A DNA stretch of 64,000 bases. Source: Parablautia muri (GTDB taxonomy: Bacteria > Bacillota > Clostridia > Lachnospirales > Lachnospiraceae). The DNA is taken from positions 310,001-374,000 of the forward strand of contig NZ_QZDT01000001.1 in NCBI RefSeq assembly GCF_009917485.1. Reading direction: 5' to 3'. This document shows positions 61,641 to 64,000 of this stretch, piece after piece. Position 1 is the stretch's first letter. Each line of letters begins with the position of its first letter. The notes below the pieces were generated by a model. It was not told the origin of the DNA. It made no database searches and saw nothing but the letters and a program-made list of their open reading frames with translations. Both the position numbers and the translations under genes were made by a program.

Positions 61641-62625
61641 TGATAAGGAATGGCGGCGGTATGAAAAAAAATGGGATTGGAGAGATTTTTACTTTCATAA
61701 AGTATTAAGAAGACATATATTTGAGAAATATTTCCACTGTGATATTGTAATGCCTTATTATGCTCATAGATGGGTAATGGGGAAAGAGAAGACAAATCGC
61801 TGGATTGCGGATAAAATAAAATCCGGAATTCCATTTATGGTGGCTCGATTTGGAAATACGGAGCTGCAGACAGTAATCAGAATTTTAGAAAGGAATTTGG
61901 AGAACAGAGGCGCTGAGACAGATGCCGAATTTCGTAAATGGTTTGGCAGACTGAGGGAATGGAGCGGTTTTTTCCCAAATGATGAAAAGCTGGCAGGAGA
62001 TTTTGCCAAACTGCTATTGGAGACATGCCAACAGACAGATTTATTGGCTATGTGGCATTGCCATATGGAAGATTATGTTATTGATAAATATATGGGGGAT
62101 GTGGAACTAACTTACTTAACCCGGCTTGAACCATGGCGGGCTAAAAGGCCATGGTCTGCGGCACTCAAAGGGAAAAAAGTGCTGGTTATTCACCCTTTTG
62201 AGGATTCCATCCATAAGCAGTATAAAAAAAGAGAACGGTTATTTAAGAATAAAAATGTATTGCCCGAATTTGAATTAAAAACATTAAAAGCGGTACAAAC
62301 CATAGCCGGAGAGCAGGATAACCGCTTTTCTTCCTGGTTTGAAGCGCTGGATTATATGTATCAGGAAGCATTAAAAATTAATTTTGATATTGCGATTATA
62401 GGCTGCGGCGCTTATGGTATGCCGTTAGCCGCCAAATTAAAAATGGCTGGCAAACAGGCAATCCATATGGGGGGAGCTACCCAATTGCTTTTTGGTATTA
62501 AAGGAAAACGCTGGGTGGACAGCCCCACGGTAAAATTGGATTTTAATGAGGCATGGGATTATCCAATGGATCATGAGATGCCTTCAAATTTCAAAACAGT
62601 CGAAGGAGGGTGCTATTGGAAATAG
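61621..62625 (+). CDS. GT-D-fold (DUF1792-like) putative glycosyltransferase
   Basis: 334 residues from ATG 61621, eight bases after AAGGAG; ATG 61615 is too close to the site. VARFGNTELQ (74-83, R76, N79, E81) resembles the RFGDGE motif of GT-D/DUF1792 enzymes. VLVIHPFEDSIHKQY and DIAIIGCGAYGMPLAAKLK follow, with a C-terminal HMGGATQLLFGIKGKRW. It overlaps the ABC exporter by 20 bases. Soluble. It probably extends the lipid-linked glycan; the sugar is unknown. Confidence 0.65.
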   Translation: MNLMEIDDKEWRRYEKKWDWRDFYFHKVLRRHIFEKYFHCDIVMPYYAHRWVMGKEKTNRWIADKIKSGIPFMVARFGNTELQTVIRILERNLENRGAETDAEFRKWFGRLREWSGFFPNDEKLAGDFAKLLLETCQQTDLLAMWHCHMEDYVIDKYMGDVELTYLTRLEPWRAKRPWSAALKGKKVLVIHPFEDSIHKQYKKRERLFKNKNVLPEFELKTLKAVQTIAGEQDNRFSSWFEALDYMYQEALKINFDIAIIGCGAYGMPLAAKLKMAGKQAIHMGGATQLLFGIKGKRWVDSPTVKLDFNEAWDYPMDHEMPSNFKTVEGGCYWK

Positions 62626-62643
62626 TAATGCCCAGATGTTTTA

Positions 62644-63471
62644 TCAGGGAACTGTTGTTGTATCGCAGTTTTTACACAATTTCAAATTTTTACGCCTGTT
62701 TTTGAGCATTTCCTGACGGATTTGCTCATAGTTGGTAGAATTCCATATATCAATTATTTTGTCTTGGGAGATGTCCCCCAAAGTATATTTTCCTAAAGCA
62801 TCGTTGCAGCATAAGCTGACTTTGCCCGTTGGCCGGATAACCATCATTCTGAAGGGGAGAAGACATAATTCGTTAATTCCTTCAGTACCTTTCTTATTAG
62901 GTGCCTGTCCGCCTCTGGAGGTCCGCACCTGGTCCTGAGGCCGGACAACAAAATTGACTTTGTCCTGAAGATCTTTATGCTTCTGCAGATAGGCGAATAT
63001 TTCTTTTAAATTGGGAAGAACTTCTAAATCATCATTATAATTATCTATGACCATGTAATCCAGATAATTTACGATTTCCTTAAAATCATTTAATTTCATC
63101 AGGGTTCCGTTTGTGAATATACTTAACCTTGCAGATGGAAGATTATTTCTGGCATATTTATAAAAATCTATTATCCGATCGTCCAGGAATGGTTCATTAT
63201 TTGAAAAAATGGATAATGTTCCGCTATAATTCATATCCTTTAGTTCTGCTATTATTTTATAAAACAACTCTGTGGACATTTTGGCATATTCCCTTTGAGG
63301 CTCATTAGCGTTTACAGGACAGAAAGAACACTTGCCATTGCATCTGTTCACTGTTTCTATTTCAATTTCCCTGATTTTTAAAGAGCCTTCCTGCTCTAAT
63401 TTGTTTATATAAGAAATATTTCTTTTGTCCTCAAAATATATTCGGCACCACTTTTTTAAACGGTTTATCAT
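62644..63471 (-). CDS. Radical SAM/SPASM domain protein
   Basis: 275 residues; AGGAGG six bases before its ATG. C44-x3-C48-x2-C51 (NRCNGKCSFCPVN) binds the radical SAM cluster, and SIFSNNEPFLDDR and IFTNGTLMKL are core motifs. CLLPFRMMVIRPTGKVSLCC and C-x2-C near the end form a SPASM domain. Enzymes of this build modify peptides or sugars by radical chemistry. It converges on the plus-strand GT-D gene with only 18 bases between stops and no visible terminator. Confidence 0.82.
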   Translation of the reverse strand: MINRLKKWCRIYFEDKRNISYINKLEQEGSLKIREIEIETVNRCNGKCSFCPVNANEPQREYAKMSTELFYKIIAELKDMNYSGTLSIFSNNEPFLDDRIIDFYKYARNNLPSARLSIFTNGTLMKLNDFKEIVNYLDYMVIDNYNDDLEVLPNLKEIFAYLQKHKDLQDKVNFVVRPQDQVRTSRGGQAPNKKGTEGINELCLLPFRMMVIRPTGKVSLCCNDALGKYTLGDISQDKIIDIWNSTNYEQIRQEMLKNRRKNLKLCKNCDTTTVP

Positions 63472-63568
63472 TTTATGCCTCCTTAATATACTCTTGGTAT
63501 ACCGCTATGCAGTTTGCTTACATTGAATTTAGGCTTGTATTATGCCAATCATCCACGTATAATGAATT

Positions 63569-63597
63569 AGTATACCTAAAATAAGAATAGAACGCAA
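63569..63597 (-). promoter_or_regulatory. Minus-strand promoter of the radical SAM/SPASM gene
   Basis: On the minus strand TTGCGT (63597-63592) and TATACT (63574-63569) are spaced by 17 bases, about 100 bases before the start codon. Confidence 0.65.
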
Positions 63598-63630
63598 TAT
63601 AGTTTTTTGTGCTCAATTATCTAAATACAG

Positions 63631-63639
63631 TGTTAGAAT
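63631..63639 (+). promoter_or_regulatory. Candidate extended -10 element for the right-edge gene
   Basis: TGTTAGAAT is an extended -10 (TGnTAGAAT). No good -35 lies 17 bases upstream, which extended -10 promoters can lack. It is 59 bases before ATG 63698. Confidence 0.35.
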
Positions 63640-63697
63640 GGTTTTAGAGAATGTGGAGAAGTTATGGAAAATCAGGAAAATAGCAAAGGGCGCAGGG

Positions 63698-64000
63698 ATG
63701 GAGTTTGTAAAAAAATATATAAAAGTTATTATATTAGTTGTCATATTTTTTATGTTATTAGCTTTGGCATCAATCATTCTTTGGCGTAAAGTACCGGAAT
63801 ATGGAACTTTTATAGCAAATAGAAGTGAGGAACAGATCATTCCCGACATGTGGGAGGGCACTACAGTTGAGCAGGAGTTTGTCTGTTCTTACGACTGGGA
63901 GTTTATAACATTGGATTTTTCAGATCATGATCTGTATCTTAATGGTAAGACGGCTTTTCAGATAACACAGCAATGGGATGGAACAATTGTTTTTTCCGGA
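63698..64000 (+). CDS. Membrane-anchored protein of unknown function, 3'-truncated
   Basis: ATG 63698 opens a frame running to the window edge (101 codons). MEFVKKYIKVIILVVIFFML begins an N-terminal signal anchor (about 9-28); the rest is extracytoplasmic (WRKVPEYGTFIANRSEEQII). An ATG at 63664 is in another frame that closes after about 43 codons. I do not recognise the family. It is divergent from the radical SAM gene. Confidence 0.6.
   Translation, partial: MEFVKKYIKVIILVVIFFMLLALASIILWRKVPEYGTFIANRSEEQIIPDMWEGTTVEQEFVCSYDWEFITLDFSDHDLYLNGKTAFQITQQWDGTIVFSG

Noticed and set aside
63664-63793. Frame starting MENQENSKGRRDGVCKK at the right edge
   Set aside because: It closes after about 43 codons and runs over the membrane-anchor gene at 63698, which has a credible helix and stays open to the edge.
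1-64000. tRNA genes, rRNA, CRISPR arrays, insertion sequences, toxin-antitoxin or phage genes
   Set aside because: None was recognised on either strand; nearly all DNA is glycan-assembly coding sequence with short gaps.

Overview
This window is almost entirely a surface-glycan assembly locus from a low-GC Gram-positive bacterium. I infer a gut-type Lachnospiraceae (Clostridia), genus not resolvable. The basis is strong AGGAGG-type ribosome binding sites, occasional TTG starts, AGA/AGG-rich coding, and families common in that group (DUF6020, DUF6056, DUF5672, VTC-CotH-DUF4956, PglK-like ABC exporters). About 50 genes are present, 46 of them on the + strand. No rRNA, tRNA, CRISPR array or recognisable insertion sequence was seen.

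Layout. (1) 1-2667: the end of a polyprenyl-phosphate sugar synthase (GtrB/ArnC type) overlapping a DUF6020 membrane protein. (2) 2722-23652: a promoter, then a large module: O-antigen ligase/polymerase-like protein; a bacillosamine-type block (membrane 4,6-dehydratase, aminotransferase, PglC-like initiating transferase) followed by an ATP-grasp enzyme instead of an acetyltransferase; a GT4; a UDP-HexNAc 6-dehydrogenase; a wrecked methyltransferase; a 4-epimerase; a DUF2334 deacetylase-like protein; then GT4s and a repeated GT4 plus AsnB-amidotransferase cassette. The best reading is a glycan started on undecaprenol with a 4-amino-4,6-dideoxy sugar and carrying amidated HexNAc-uronic acids. 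(3) 23741-26342, minus strand: an SGNH-like protein and an MBOAT acyltransferase with their own promoter, probably glycan O-acylation. (4) 26739-29808: two tandem GT11 fucosyltransferases and a GT2. (5) 30038-33250: a VTC-domain/CotH/DUF4956 trio with its own promoter. (6) 33375-55807: ABC exporter, fucosyltransferase-like proteins, DUF5672, GT17, GT4, GT2s, pyruvyl transferase, Wzx, GT-C-like membrane proteins, acyltransferase, second polymerase-like protein, a cytoplasmic GH88/105-like hydrolase, and a WecG/TagA-GT4 fusion. (7) 56031-62625: radical SAM enzyme, GT-C-like protein, fucosyltransferase-like protein, second ABC exporter, GT-D-like protein. (8) A minus-strand radical SAM/SPASM gene and a truncated membrane-anchored protein at the right edge.

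Roughly two dozen glycosyltransferases, three lipid-linked-glycan exporters and two polymerase/ligase-like proteins are more than one simple repeat unit needs, so several glycans, or a composite locus grown by cassette acquisition, are likely. Precursor genes for GDP-fucose, chain-length regulators and tyrosine kinases are not in the window.

The most unusual signals are: the ATP-grasp enzyme in the acetyltransferase slot; the duplicated GT4-AsnB cassette; a short leader motif (consensus TTGYRRYATGCRRRG) found 8-9 bases before the start codons of four unrelated genes, three of which also have a tiny upstream ORF ending exactly two bases before the start; and a multi-hairpin intergenic region with mutually exclusive stems at 26494-26604. 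Functions come from motifs recognised by eye; no database search was run.
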